Source: Rhizobiales bacterium Ga0077537
GTDB taxonomy: Bacteria; Pseudomonadota; Alphaproteobacteria; Rhizobiales; Hyphomicrobiaceae
DNA: 64,000 bases
Assembly: GCA_001464955.1 (NCBI GenBank)
Contig: LNEM01000037.1
Location: forward strand, 171,877 to 235,876
Reading direction: 5' to 3'
Positions 19,248 to 29,678 of the stretch are shown in pieces. How positions within the stretch are numbered: position 1 is the stretch's first letter; each line of letters starts with the position of its first letter. The notes beneath the pieces were generated by a model. That model searched no databases. It was not told the origin of the DNA and saw only the letters and a program-made list of their open reading frames with translations. The translations under genes and the position numbers were made by a program.

Positions 19248-19913
19248 TCACTCCGCGCAGATGATGAAATAGTCGCGGGTCCAGGGGCCGCTGGCCATTT
19301 GTACCGTCTCAGTAATCATGTCGACCGAGACAGTGTCGAAGCCTGCTTCCATGAGCATCGCGCTCAACTGACGTTCGTCGTAAAGCCCAAAACCGTGCCG
19401 AAACACGTCTCTGCCTTCGGTGCTCCAGGGCGCCACTGCCCCCAGCACAGCACGGCCGGATGATCTCAGCACTCGCCTGATCTCTTTCAGGTCAACGCGG
19501 GGATCAGGCCAGAAGTAGATCGTATTGAGCGCGAGTACACGGTCGAACACAGCATCTCCGTAGGGCAAGGCCGCGCTGCTCCCCAGATGGAGCATCACAC
19601 GCGATGAAGCTATGTCGCTGGCCAGCCTCGTGGTCGCTTCCCCGACCATGGTCTCGGAAATCTCAATTCCGCAATATTGGACACCGTCCGCGAGAGAGAG
19701 GACGTTGGCTATCTCGTGACCGTTGCCGAAGCCGATTTCAAGCACGCGCGCCCCATTTTCGATCTGCATCCTCCGCAACGCAGCCGCGTAGTTCGTGGCA
19801 TTAGAATTGTTCAGCCTATCGACGACGGCCTTGCCTATCTCGCCTGTCGGGTTGCCGAGTTGCTTGGCAAGCGCTGCGGCATCGAGCTTCGCGTCATCTA
19901 TCGGGTTTGCCAT
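19248..19913 (-). CDS. Class I SAM-dependent methyltransferase
   Basis: 221-residue methyltransferase. It begins MANPIDDAKLDAAALAKQLG; motif I is RVLEIGFGNGHEIANVL (~57-73), the acidic post-I position is YCGIEISETMV, and motif IV is VLALNTIYFWPDP. The fold matches Methyltransf_11 type small-molecule enzymes. It is squeezed between a paaG-like gene (5 bp gap) and paaI (2 bp gap), which is not a usual place for a methyltransferase, and its codons look less GC-rich than those of its neighbours. Its substrate may be an aromatic intermediate, but that is inference from context. Confidence 0.85.
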   Translation of the reverse strand: MANPIDDAKLDAAALAKQLGNPTGEIGKAVVDRLNNSNATNYAAALRRMQIENGARVLEIGFGNGHEIANVLSLADGVQYCGIEISETMVGEATTRLASDIASSRVMLHLGSSAALPYGDAVFDRVLALNTIYFWPDPRVDLKEIRRVLRSSGRAVLGAVAPWSTEGRDVFRHGFGLYDERQLSAMLMEAGFDTVSVDMITETVQMASGPWTRDYFIICAE

Positions 19914-19918
19914 TCCAC

Positions 19919-20707
19919 TCAGCTGCCCTGGAATCTCGCCGGACGCTTTTCCTGGAATGCGGTCACGCCCTCGATGTAGTCCGCCGTGGCGGCGGCGCGC
20001 TGCTGCAGCACATTTTCGAGGGCGAGTTGCGCGACCAGATCGTTTTCGGCGGAGGCGTGGAACGCCTGCTTCTGGAGGCCGAGGCCCTGCGTCGCCGCCT
20101 CGGCCAACCGGCCCGCCAGCGCGTCGACCTCGCTCTCGAAGCGATCGTCGTCGATGGCTTTCCAGATCATGCCCCAGGCCTCGGCCTGATCCGCCTTGAT
20201 CGGCTCGGCCAGCATGGCATGGGCGCGGGCGCGGGCCTCGCCGACGAGGCGCGGCAGGAACCAGGTCGCGCCGCAGTCCGGTACCAGCCCGAGGCGCGCG
20301 AAGGCCTGCAGGAAACTCGCCGAGCGGCGCGCCACGACGATATCGCAGGCGAGCGCCAGGCTCGCGCCCGCGCCCGCCGCCACGCCGTTGACCGCGCCGA
20401 GGATCGGCTTCGGCAGGCGGCGCATGTGGGCGATGATCGGGTTGTAGCGATCGAGAACCGCGCCGAGATCGGGTTGCGGCCCGGACTTCGCGTAGACCTC
20501 GTCGGAGAGTTCCTGACCGGCGCAGAAGCCGCGGCCCGCGCCCGTGAGCACGACCACCCGGCATTCCGGATCGCGCTCGGCCTCGGCCAATGCGGCGCCA
20601 AGCGCCTCGCCGAGTTCGCGGCAGAGCGCATTCAGCTTGTCGGGACGATTGAGCGTCAGGCGTGTGATGCCGCCGCGCTTCTCCACGAGCACCGTTTCGC
20701 CGGCCAT
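19919..20707 (-). CDS. Enoyl-CoA hydratase/isomerase, PaaG-like
   Basis: Crotonase-superfamily enzyme, 262 residues, starting MAGETVLVEKRGGITRL after GGGAGGG. It has GAGRGFCAGQELSDEV (oxyanion-hole region), AVNGVAAGAGASLALACDIVVA and the distal LGLVPDCGATWFLPRLVG typical of PaaG, the ring 1,2-epoxyphenylacetyl-CoA isomerase. First gene of the paaG-methyltransferase-paaI-paaK run. A generic beta-oxidation hydratase remains possible, so I leave the symbol empty. Confidence 0.85.
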   Translation of the reverse strand: MAGETVLVEKRGGITRLTLNRPDKLNALCRELGEALGAALAEAERDPECRVVVLTGAGRGFCAGQELSDEVYAKSGPQPDLGAVLDRYNPIIAHMRRLPKPILGAVNGVAAGAGASLALACDIVVARRSASFLQAFARLGLVPDCGATWFLPRLVGEARARAHAMLAEPIKADQAEAWGMIWKAIDDDRFESEVDALAGRLAEAATQGLGLQKQAFHASAENDLVAQLALENVLQQRAAATADYIEGVTAFQEKRPARFQGS

Positions 20708-20832
20708 GGCCGCAATCCCTCCCGGTATCGTCGTTTTCGACTGTCGTTTTGCCGCATCTTGGACGCTTCGGCAGCGCCGCTCAAGGGCCGCGCGCGAAAC
20801 ACCGTTGACCACCGTCGGAGCGGCTCGCTAGA

Positions 20833-20844
20833 CTGATATATCAG
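20833..20844. promoter_or_regulatory. Palindrome in divergent promoter region
   Basis: CTGATATATCAG, a perfect 12-bp palindrome in AT-rich DNA between the divergent paaG-like gene and the gene at 20871, followed by a second AGATATCG half-like element. Form and place fit a GntR/TetR-type operator over a promoter. Which regulator binds is unknown. Confidence 0.4.
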
Positions 20845-20870
20845 ATATCGCCCAGGGCGTCGGATGACCG

Positions 20871-21329
20871 ATGCGCGGGCTTTGCGGGATCGCGATCGAG
20901 GACGGCGCAGTGTTGAAAGGGCTCATCGATCGATTGCGCGGTCGCGCTGCGGTACCGGAGACGGTCGTCGTGCTCAATCACAATCCGGCCGATCCGAAGA
21001 CGCCCGGCGACGTCAGTTTCTTCTCCGAAGCGGCGGCGCTGGTGCGTGAGCTCAGAGGCATCGACCTCGAGGGCAACGCCTACTTCGCCGTCGACAGCGC
21101 CGGTCGCGTCATCACGATGCGCACGACGAGCGACGATCCCCAGAGCCTGATCGCCATCGACGTGGCGCGACATCCGGCCGAGGCGCAGCTCGCCCAGCGC
21201 ATGATCCGGCACTTTCTGCTCGCCGCCATCGACGACGGGGCGCTCGACATCGACCGCCAAGCGGTGGAGCGCGAGTACGATACGCGAAAGCTCGTTTCGC
21301 TCATTCCGGGAAACGCCATCGAGCACTGA
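20871..21329 (+). CDS. Uncharacterised 152-aa soluble protein
   Basis: Starts MRGLCGIAIEDGAVLKGL, has VVVLNHNPADPKTPGDVSFFSEA and a helical C-terminal half (AEAQLAQRMIRHFLLAAIDD). No signal peptide, membrane helix or metal-site pattern. Codon use matches the backbone. It is divergent from the aromatic cluster and 64 bp upstream of the fatty acid hydroxylase gene on the same strand. No family recognised. Confidence 0.65.
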   Translation: MRGLCGIAIEDGAVLKGLIDRLRGRAAVPETVVVLNHNPADPKTPGDVSFFSEAAALVRELRGIDLEGNAYFAVDSAGRVITMRTTSDDPQSLIAIDVARHPAEAQLAQRMIRHFLLAAIDDGALDIDRQAVEREYDTRKLVSLIPGNAIEH

Positions 21330-21393
21330 CGGATCGCCGGTCAGATCCAATAACCAGCCGCGTGAGCGGCGCCATTCAGCGGGGTTCAGCGCC

Positions 21394-22164
21394 ATGATCA
21401 CAGAGAGGCAGAAATCCTTCCGGCAGGAATACCGATCGCGGATCATGGGTTTCTACGACGGCTATCTGCACATCGCGATCATCTATGCGATGGGTGCAGC
21501 GGCGTTCTACATCTATCTTCAGCATCTCGACGCCCCGACCTGGCTCGAGCTCGCCACCATTCCCCTCACGTTTCTCTTCACGAACCTTTTCGAATGGTGG
21601 ATCCATAAATTCATCATGCACCGGCCGATCAACATCAAGGGCCTGCGTGCGATCTACGAGCGGCATACGCTCAATCATCATCAGTTCTTCACCGACGAGG
21701 AAATGCGGTTCCGCGACCACAAGGACTGGCGCGTCACGGTGTTTCCGCCCTATGCGCTCGTCGTCTTCATCCTCCTGTCGATCCCGGGCGGCATCATTCT
21801 CGGCAAGATCTTCACGCCGAATGTGGGCTGGCTCTTCATGTGCACGACGACGGGCATGTATCTCATCTACGAGTTCATGCACTTCTGCTGCCACGTGGAG
21901 GAGAACTGGTTCGTCCGGAACTGCCCGTTCGTCAACACGCTGCGCCGCCATCATACGGCGCATCACAACGCACGGCTGATGATGGAAACGAACATGAACC
22001 TCACGTTCCCGATCGCCGACTGGCTATTCGGGACGTCGGATCTCGATCGCGGTCTCCTCGGGCACATCTTCAACGGCTACGACACCCGACATCTGAAAAA
22101 GACACTCAAGGGCACGCCGAAACGCCCCGACGAGGCCGCCGCGGCTCCCATGGGAAACTATTGA
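21394..22164 (+). CDS. Fatty acid hydroxylase/sterol desaturase superfamily
   Basis: 256-residue integral membrane diiron oxygenase. It shows the eight-histidine pattern on the cytoplasmic face: HKFIMH (~70), HTLNHH (~91), HFCCHVEE (~164) and RRHHTAHH (~187), with about four membrane helices between. The family hydroxylates fatty acids, hopanoids or carotenoids; the lipid acted on cannot be told from sequence. It is followed after 7 bp by a two-helix small membrane gene, probably the same transcript. Confidence 0.88.
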   Translation: MITERQKSFRQEYRSRIMGFYDGYLHIAIIYAMGAAAFYIYLQHLDAPTWLELATIPLTFLFTNLFEWWIHKFIMHRPINIKGLRAIYERHTLNHHQFFTDEEMRFRDHKDWRVTVFPPYALVVFILLSIPGGIILGKIFTPNVGWLFMCTTTGMYLIYEFMHFCCHVEENWFVRNCPFVNTLRRHHTAHHNARLMMETNMNLTFPIADWLFGTSDLDRGLLGHIFNGYDTRHLKKTLKGTPKRPDEAAAAPMGNY

Positions 22165-22171
22165 GGTCGCC

Positions 22172-22372
22172 ATGCCGAACGACGTCAAAGCCATCCTTTC
22201 GATCGTCACGCTCATCGTCGGCGCGCTCGTCGCCTACTGGGAGGTTTCGATCGGCAAGGGTCATCTCTTCTGGCTGATCATCGGTTTCGCCATTTTTGCG
22301 GTCGTCGCCATGTGGGTTTTCCCCGAGGCGCAAACCAAGAAAAAGGATCTCGCCGGCAAGATCCAGAAATAG
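22172..22372 (+). CDS. Small two-helix membrane protein
   Basis: 66 residues: MPNDVKAILSIVTLIVGALV forms the first helix, LFWLIIGFAIFAVVAMWVF the second, and a basic tail KKKDLAGKIQK follows. A GAGG ribosome-binding site links it to the hydroxylase stop 7 bp upstream. Likely a partner or scaffold of the hydroxylase, inferred from position only. Confidence 0.7.
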   Translation: MPNDVKAILSIVTLIVGALVAYWEVSIGKGHLFWLIIGFAIFAVVAMWVFPEAQTKKKDLAGKIQK

Positions 22373-22834
22373 GTCCGGCCTCGCGGTCATCGACCCGAGG
22401 TTTCAGGAGTGACAAGGCGCAGGGCAGCGTCGCCGCCGTGAGCTTTGCTGGAAGGGCGGCAAGACTGCCCTGCCACGGAATGCTGGTCGCCGATATCGCG
22501 CCCGCGTCGCGCGGGACGCTCCGGGTGGCTCCGACCTCGGCCGACGCGCGAGGCTTCCGGGGAGACGGCGGTCGCGCTTCTCGAGATCGCGACCGCCAGC
22601 CCTGACATCAGACCCGGGCAGCGCTTAATCCCCCGGCCCACCGTTCCGCTCCCGCCGCGCCGGCCCGCCAAGTCCTGCGAGCAAGCCCTGTCGTGCGACG
22701 GGACGGGCCGATCATGCCGGAGGCGCTGTCGGCGGGGATAAGTTTTCGCTTCCGGGCGCAATTGCGCGCTCCGCGGCCGCGCCCTACTGTCGGCGCCAAA
22801 GGCAACACCAAGACCACCCCGGGAAGGGAACCCC
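22373..22834. other. 462-bp intergenic region
   Basis: Between the small membrane gene and the dehydratase gene. Open frames here overlap the dehydratase start out of frame and show no family features; I see no RNA or strong terminator. It presumably holds the dehydratase promoter. Confidence 0.5.
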
Positions 22835-24685
22835 ATGAAAGAGCCGAAGAAGCCCGCCGCCAAATCCGCAGCCAAAGGCAATGGTGCACGCCGGCGCGTC
22901 AAGCCGTCGGAGCTGCGCTCGAAAGCGTGGTTCGACAATCCCGCCAACGCCGACATGACGGCGCTCTATGTCGAGCGGACGATGAACTTCGGGCTCACGC
23001 TCGACGAATTGCAATCCGGCAAGCCGATCATCGGCATCGCGCAGTCGGGCTCGGATCTCTCGCCGTGCAACCGGCACCACATCTACCTCGCCGAGCGGGT
23101 GCGCGAGGGTATCCGCGAAGCCGGCGGCATCGCGTTCGAGTTCCCGCTGCATCCGATCCAGGAAACGTGCAAGCGGCCGACCGCCAACCTCGACCGCAAT
23201 CTCGCCTATCTCGGCCTCGTCGAGGTTCTCTACGGCTATCCGATCGACGGCGTCGTGCTGACGACGGGTTGCGACAAGACCACGCCGTCGCAGATCATGG
23301 CAGCCGCCACGGTCGACATTCCCGCGATCGTGCTTTCCGGCGGGCCGATGCTCAACGGCTGGTTCAACGGCGAGCGAACAGGCTCTGGAACCATTGTCTG
23401 GAAGGCGCGCGAGATGATGGCGCGCGGCGAGATCGACTACAAAGAGTTCCTCGAACTCGTCGCCTCGTCGGCGCCGTCGGCCGGCCATTGCAATACGATG
23501 GGCACGGCCTCGACGATGAATTCGCTCGCCGAGGCGCTCGGTATGTCGCTTCCGGGCTGCGCCGCCATTCCCGCGCCCTATCGCGAGCGCCAGCAGATGG
23601 CGTATCTGACCGGCAAGCGGATCGTCGAGATGGTGTGGGAGGATCTGAAGCCGTCCGACATCCTGACTCGGGAGGCGTTCGAGAACGCCATCGCGGTCAA
23701 CTCGGCGATCGGCGGCTCGACGAACGCACCGGTGCATCTCAACGCCATCGCGCGCCATATCGGCGTCGAACTCGACAACGACGACTGGGAGCGGATCGGC
23801 TACGACATCCCGCTGCTCGTGAACCTGCAGCCGGCGGGCGAGTACCTCGGCGAGGAGTATCATCGCGCCGGTGGCGTTCCCGCCGTCGTCGCCGAGCTGA
23901 TCGCCGAGCGGAAGATCAACAGGACCGCCATCACGGTGAACGGGAAGCCGCTCTACGACAACTGCGAGGGCAAGCTCTCCTGGGACCGGAACGTCATCAA
24001 GCCCTACGACGGGCCGATGGTGAAGGCAGCCGGCTTCCTCAACATCAAGGGCAATCTCTTCGACAGCGCGATCATGAAGACCTCGGTCATCTCGGCCGAG
24101 TTCCGGAAACGCTACCTGTCGAACCCGAAGGACCCCAACGCCTTCGAGGGCCGCGCCATCGTGTTCGACGGGCCGGAGGACTATCACGCGCGGATCGACG
24201 ATCCGAAACTCAAGATCGACGAGACGTGCCTCCTGTTCATGCGTGGCGCGGGTCCGGTCGGCTATCCCGGCGCGGCCGAGGTCGTGAACATGCGGGCGCC
24301 CGACTATCTGCTCAAGAAGGGCATCACGGCGTTGCCGTGCATCGGTGACGGGCGCCAGTCGGGCACCTCGGGCTCGCCGTCGATCCTAAACGCATCTCCC
24401 GAAGCGGCCTCGGGCGGCGGGCTCGCGTTGCTCCGGACCGGCGACAAGGTGCGCATCGATCTCAACCGGCGGACGGCCGATATCCTGATTTCGGACGAGG
24501 AACTGGCGAAACGGCGCGACGCGCTCGCCAAGGCCGGCGGCTACAAGTACCCGGAGAGCCAGACGCCGTGGCAGGAGATCCAGCGCGGCATGGTCGACGA
24601 GCTTTCGAACGGCATGGTGCTGAAGCCCGCAGTCAAGTACCAGCGCATCGCCAAGACCAAGGGGCTGCCGCGGGATAATCACTGA
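22835..24685 (+). CDS. IlvD/Edd-family sugar-acid dehydratase
   Basis: [2Fe-2S] dehydratase, 616 residues. After a Lys/Ala-rich N-terminal ~20 residues it shows cluster cysteines in [27 protein letters not shown] and [18 protein letters not shown], and the C-terminal [17 protein letters not shown]. The SPCNRHH and TTGCDKTTP forms fit pentonate (L-arabonate/D-xylonate) dehydratases better than the amino-acid-pathway IlvD, so the reaction is probably sugar acid to 2-keto-3-deoxy acid. It stands alone with a terminator directly after it. Confidence 0.88.
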   Translation: MKEPKKPAAKSAAKGNGARRRVKPSELRSKAWFDNPANADMTALYVERTMNFGLTLDELQSGKPIIGIAQSGSDLSPCNRHHIYLAERVREGIREAGGIAFEFPLHPIQETCKRPTANLDRNLAYLGLVEVLYGYPIDGVVLTTGCDKTTPSQIMAAATVDIPAIVLSGGPMLNGWFNGERTGSGTIVWKAREMMARGEIDYKEFLELVASSAPSAGHCNTMGTASTMNSLAEALGMSLPGCAAIPAPYRERQQMAYLTGKRIVEMVWEDLKPSDILTREAFENAIAVNSAIGGSTNAPVHLNAIARHIGVELDNDDWERIGYDIPLLVNLQPAGEYLGEEYHRAGGVPAVVAELIAERKINRTAITVNGKPLYDNCEGKLSWDRNVIKPYDGPMVKAAGFLNIKGNLFDSAIMKTSVISAEFRKRYLSNPKDPNAFEGRAIVFDGPEDYHARIDDPKLKIDETCLLFMRGAGPVGYPGAAEVVNMRAPDYLLKKGITALPCIGDGRQSGTSGSPSILNASPEAASGGGLALLRTGDKVRIDLNRRTADILISDEELAKRRDALAKAGGYKYPESQTPWQEIQRGMVDELSNGMVLKPAVKYQRIAKTKGLPRDNH

Positions 24686-24705
24686 GCCGAGACCGTACCA
24701 ACGAC

Positions 24706-24740
24706 AAAAGCCGCTCCGGATGGTCCGGGGCGGCTTTCTT
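24706..24740. terminator. Rho-independent terminator
   Basis: AAAAGCCGCTCCGGA, loop, TCCGGGGCGGCTTTCTT: GC stem flanked by A-run on the left and T-run on the right, between the convergent dehydratase and cysNC genes, so usable in both directions. Confidence 0.85.
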
Positions 24741-24770
24741 CTACCGATCATCGCTCGCGCGAGTCAGCAT

Positions 24771-26684
<1,914 letters not shown>

Positions 26685-26695
26685 CGGTTCATCCC

Positions 26696-27502
26696 TCACA
26701 GGTAGCCGCCGGCGCGAAGCCGCTCGAAGGCGTCCTCGGACTCGTGATCCATGGCGCGTCCGGAGCGCTCGGGCGTCCGGGTCCTGGCCAGTTCCTCGAT
26801 GATCTCGTCGAGCGTCGAAGCGTTGGAGGGCACGGGGAAAGTGATGTCCTGGTCGCCGAGCGAGCGGTAGCGCTTGCCGCCCTTCGTGAAATAGAGCGAC
26901 ATCGCCGGAATGGCCTCGCGGCGCGTGTAGACCCAGATATCGAGCTCGGTCCAATGCAGGATCGGGTGAATGCGCAAGTGAGCGCCCGCCGGCACGGTGG
27001 TGTTGAACTGGTCCCACAGCTCCGGCGGCTGGTCCTTGACGTCCCAGCCGTAGGCGGCGCCGCGAGGCGAGAAGAACCGCTCCTTGGCCCGGGTCGCCTC
27101 CTCGTCGCGGCGGATACCGGCGATCAGTCCGTCGAATCCGTGCTTGGCCAGCGCCAGCTTCAGGCCCTCCGTCTTGCGCGCGGCCGAGCGGGCGGCGGGC
27201 GGCAGGGTCGGATCGACGCTGTCGATCGGCGGGCAATCCTCGAGGATGAGGTTCAGGCCCCACTCCTTCGCGTAGCGCTCGCGGAAGGCGTACATCTCGG
27301 GGAACTTCTTCCCGGTATCCACATGCATGACCGGGAACGGAACGTGGCCGAAGAAGGCCTTTTTCGCCAGCCAGATCATCACGTTCGAGTCCTTGCCGAG
27401 CGACCACAGCAAGGCGATCCGGTCGAGCTTGGCGAAACCTTCGCGCAGAATGTAGACACTCTGGGCCTCGAGTTCGTCGAGGCGATCCATCATGCGTGAC
27501 AT
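26696..27502 (-). CDS. cysD: Sulfate adenylyltransferase subunit 2
   Basis: Catalytic ATP-sulfurylase subunit making adenosine 5'-phosphosulfate from sulfate and ATP. 268 residues from the ATG at 27502 (AAGGGGAAG upstream); contains the PP-loop LLWSLGKDSNVMIWLAKKAF, HVDTGKKFPEMY, and GWDVKDQPPELWDQFNT. Slightly shorter than the E. coli protein. First gene of cysD-cysNC. Confidence 0.96.
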   Translation of the reverse strand: MSRMMDRLDELEAQSVYILREGFAKLDRIALLWSLGKDSNVMIWLAKKAFFGHVPFPVMHVDTGKKFPEMYAFRERYAKEWGLNLILEDCPPIDSVDPTLPPAARSAARKTEGLKLALAKHGFDGLIAGIRRDEEATRAKERFFSPRGAAYGWDVKDQPPELWDQFNTTVPAGAHLRIHPILHWTELDIWVYTRREAIPAMSLYFTKGGKRYRSLGDQDITFPVPSNASTLDEIIEELARTRTPERSGRAMDHESEDAFERLRAGGYL

Positions 27503-27832
27503 CGCGTCTTCCCCTTGCGGCGTGCCAGCCGCCGTCTCGGGCGCCCCGTTCGCGCGGGCGCCGTCTCGTCCACGTCGAGCGCGCGAATCGCGTGCTCCCT
27601 CCGGCGGTGTTAGAGCACTTGCCTTGGATATGCCACTGACGCCAAGCGACGCGCCCTCCGCCGCCGTGGAAAGTCGCAGCGGCGGCGGAACCGATCGCGC
27701 GTTCGGCCGTTGGCGGCGTAGTCGGGACGCCTGCTTGCCGAAACCCGTTATCGCCGGCATAAGCGGCGGCGGGCCGCGCCCTACTGTCGATTTGCCTGCC
27801 GCCGACCGTCAGCTTCCGGGGAACTCCGAACC
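27503..27832. other. Divergent intergenic region cysD/DUF808
   Basis: 330 bp, GC-rich, between divergent cysD and the DUF808 gene. I see no gene, RNA or convincing operator; it should hold both promoters. Confidence 0.5.
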
Positions 27833-28792
27833 ATGAGTGGTCTGCTCGCGCTTCTCGACGACATCGCAGCGCTGACCAAGCTCGCCGCCGCACAGGTCGA
27901 CGACATCGCGGCGCAGGCGGCCAAGGCCGGCACCAAGACCATCGGCGTCGTGATCGACGACGGCGCGGTGACGCCGAAGTACCTGCACGGGCTGCCGGCT
28001 GCCCGCGAGTTGCCCATGGTCTGGCAGATCGCGCGCGGATCACTGTTCAACAAGCTCGTCATCCTGCTGCCGGCGGCACTCGCCATCAACGCGTTCGCGC
28101 CCTGGCTGCTCAGTCCGCTCCTCATGATCGGCGGCGCCTATCTCTGCTTCGAGGGGGCCGAAAAGATCTGGCACCTCGTCGCGCCGCACGACGACGACCA
28201 CGAAGCGCCGCAAACCCTCGACGCGGCGCATCTCGAACGGGAGCGCGTGGCCGGGGCGATCAAGACCGACTTCATCCTTTCGGCCGAGATCATGGCCATT
28301 GCGCTCGCCGCCGTCGACGGCACGAGCACGCTCAATGCCGCAGCCGTGCTGGCCGTGATCGGCGTCGGCATCACGGCGCTCGTCTACGGGGCCGTGGCAC
28401 TTCTCGTGAAGGCCGACGACTTCGGGCTCCTGCTCAGCCAGTCGGGCCGGCTCGCCTGGACCCGGGCCTTCGGGCGCGGCATCGTCAAGGGTATGCCCGG
28501 GGTTCTGGCCGCGATCTCGATCGTCGGCACGGCGGCCATGCTCTGGGTCGGCGGCTCGATCGTCATTCATGGGCTCGCGACGATGGGCTTCGGGGGGCTC
28601 GAGCATGCGATCCACGCCGTCGCCGCAGGCGCCGCGAAGGTTGCGCCGGTCGCCGCCGGTCTTGTCGAATGGCTGGTCAAGGCGGTTCTCGACGGGCTTT
28701 TCGGGCTGGCCCTCGGTCTGGCGCTCATTCCGGTCGCCAAGCACGTCATTGCGCCACTCGCCGCCTCGTTCAAGGTGTCCAAGGCGCACTGA
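27833..28792 (+). CDS. DUF808 (YedI-like) inner membrane protein
   Basis: 319-residue integral membrane protein starting MSGLLALLDDIAALTKLAAA, the recognisable DUF808/YedI opening, followed by QVDDIAAQAAKAGTKTIGVV and DDGAVTPKYLHGLPAARELP. About six hydrophobic helices; cytoplasmic loop with HDDDHEAP between helices 2 and 3. Function unknown in all bacteria. Stands alone, codirectional with the ABC genes 100 bp downstream. Confidence 0.88.
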   Translation: MSGLLALLDDIAALTKLAAAQVDDIAAQAAKAGTKTIGVVIDDGAVTPKYLHGLPAARELPMVWQIARGSLFNKLVILLPAALAINAFAPWLLSPLLMIGGAYLCFEGAEKIWHLVAPHDDDHEAPQTLDAAHLERERVAGAIKTDFILSAEIMAIALAAVDGTSTLNAAAVLAVIGVGITALVYGAVALLVKADDFGLLLSQSGRLAWTRAFGRGIVKGMPGVLAAISIVGTAAMLWVGGSIVIHGLATMGFGGLEHAIHAVAAGAAKVAPVAAGLVEWLVKAVLDGLFGLALGLALIPVAKHVIAPLAASFKVSKAH

Positions 28793-28898
28793 CCGGCGAC
28801 GGCTGGCGCCTTAACCGACCCTCAAAGCATCGGCGTTACCCTTCAGCGCTCTGTTGCCGGCCTCGCCGGCGGCCCTGGTTCTGCGTGAAGGCGTCGCG

Positions 28899-29678
28899 AT
28901 GCACACCCCACTCCCGTCCGGCGAGACCGGTCATGCCCCTGCCCTCCGCCTTTCCGGCGTGGCCAAGGCGTTCGGCACCAAGCAGGCCGTCGCGGGCATC
29001 GACCTCACGTTGAAGCGCGGCGAGCTCTATGCGCTGCTCGGCCCGAACGGCGCCGGCAAGACCACGACGCTGCGCATGGTCGCCGGCCTCCTGAAGCCCG
29101 ACCGGGGCGAGATCTCCATCTTCGGCGTCGATGCGATCTGCTCGCCGATCGCGGCGCGGCGCATCACCGCCTGGCTCCCCGACGAGCCGATGCTCTACGA
29201 CAAGCTGACGCCGGTCGAGTACCTCGAATTCGTGGCGGGCCTGTGGGGTGTCGATCCCCGAACAGCGGAGCGGCGGGCGGAGGAGCTGATCGACGTGCTC
29301 GACCTCGGGCCGCACGCGCACAGCCGTTGCGAAGGCTTTTCGCGCGGCATGAAGCAGAAGGTCGCGCTCGCGGGCGCGCTCATTCACGAACCGAGCCTGA
29401 TCATGCTCGACGAGCCGTTGACCGGCATCGACGCGGCCATCGCGCGGCAGGTGAAGGATCTGCTGCAGGCGCGCGTCAAGGCGGGAGCCACCATTGTCCT
29501 CACGACGCACATTCTCGAGGTGGCCGAGCGGCTTTCGGATCGCATCGGCATCGTCGCCGGCGGACGGCTTGCGGCCGAAGGGACGTTCGCGGAGCTGAAG
29601 GCCCGCGCCGGACGCGACCACTCGACGCTCGAAGACGTCTTCCTGTCGCTGACCGCGCGCGCGCAAGAGGCCGCGTGA
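28899..29678 (+). CDS. ABC exporter ATP-binding protein
   Basis: 259-residue ATPase: Walker A LLGPNGAGKTTTLR, signature region GFSRGMKQKVALAGAL, Walker B LIMLDEPLTGID, H-loop TTHILEVAERL. The FSRGMKQK signature is typical of ABC-2 type exporters. The ATG at 28899 is preferred over a TTG at 28854. Its TGA overlaps the ATG of the membrane subunit gene (29678), so the two are translationally coupled. Confidence 0.93.
   Translation: MHTPLPSGETGHAPALRLSGVAKAFGTKQAVAGIDLTLKRGELYALLGPNGAGKTTTLRMVAGLLKPDRGEISIFGVDAICSPIAARRITAWLPDEPMLYDKLTPVEYLEFVAGLWGVDPRTAERRAEELIDVLDLGPHAHSRCEGFSRGMKQKVALAGALIHEPSLIMLDEPLTGIDAAIARQVKDLLQARVKAGATIVLTTHILEVAERLSDRIGIVAGGRLAAEGTFAELKARAGRDHSTLEDVFLSLTARAQEAA

Noticed and set aside
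22387..22956. 189-codon minus-strand frame before the dehydratase gene
   Set aside because: Overlaps the dehydratase start, lacks motifs, and reads as a GC-rich shadow.
26685..28043. Upstream extension of the cysNC reading frame to over 1,000 codons
   Set aside because: It runs out of frame through cysD and beyond; the ATG at 26684 fits the CysN N-terminus.
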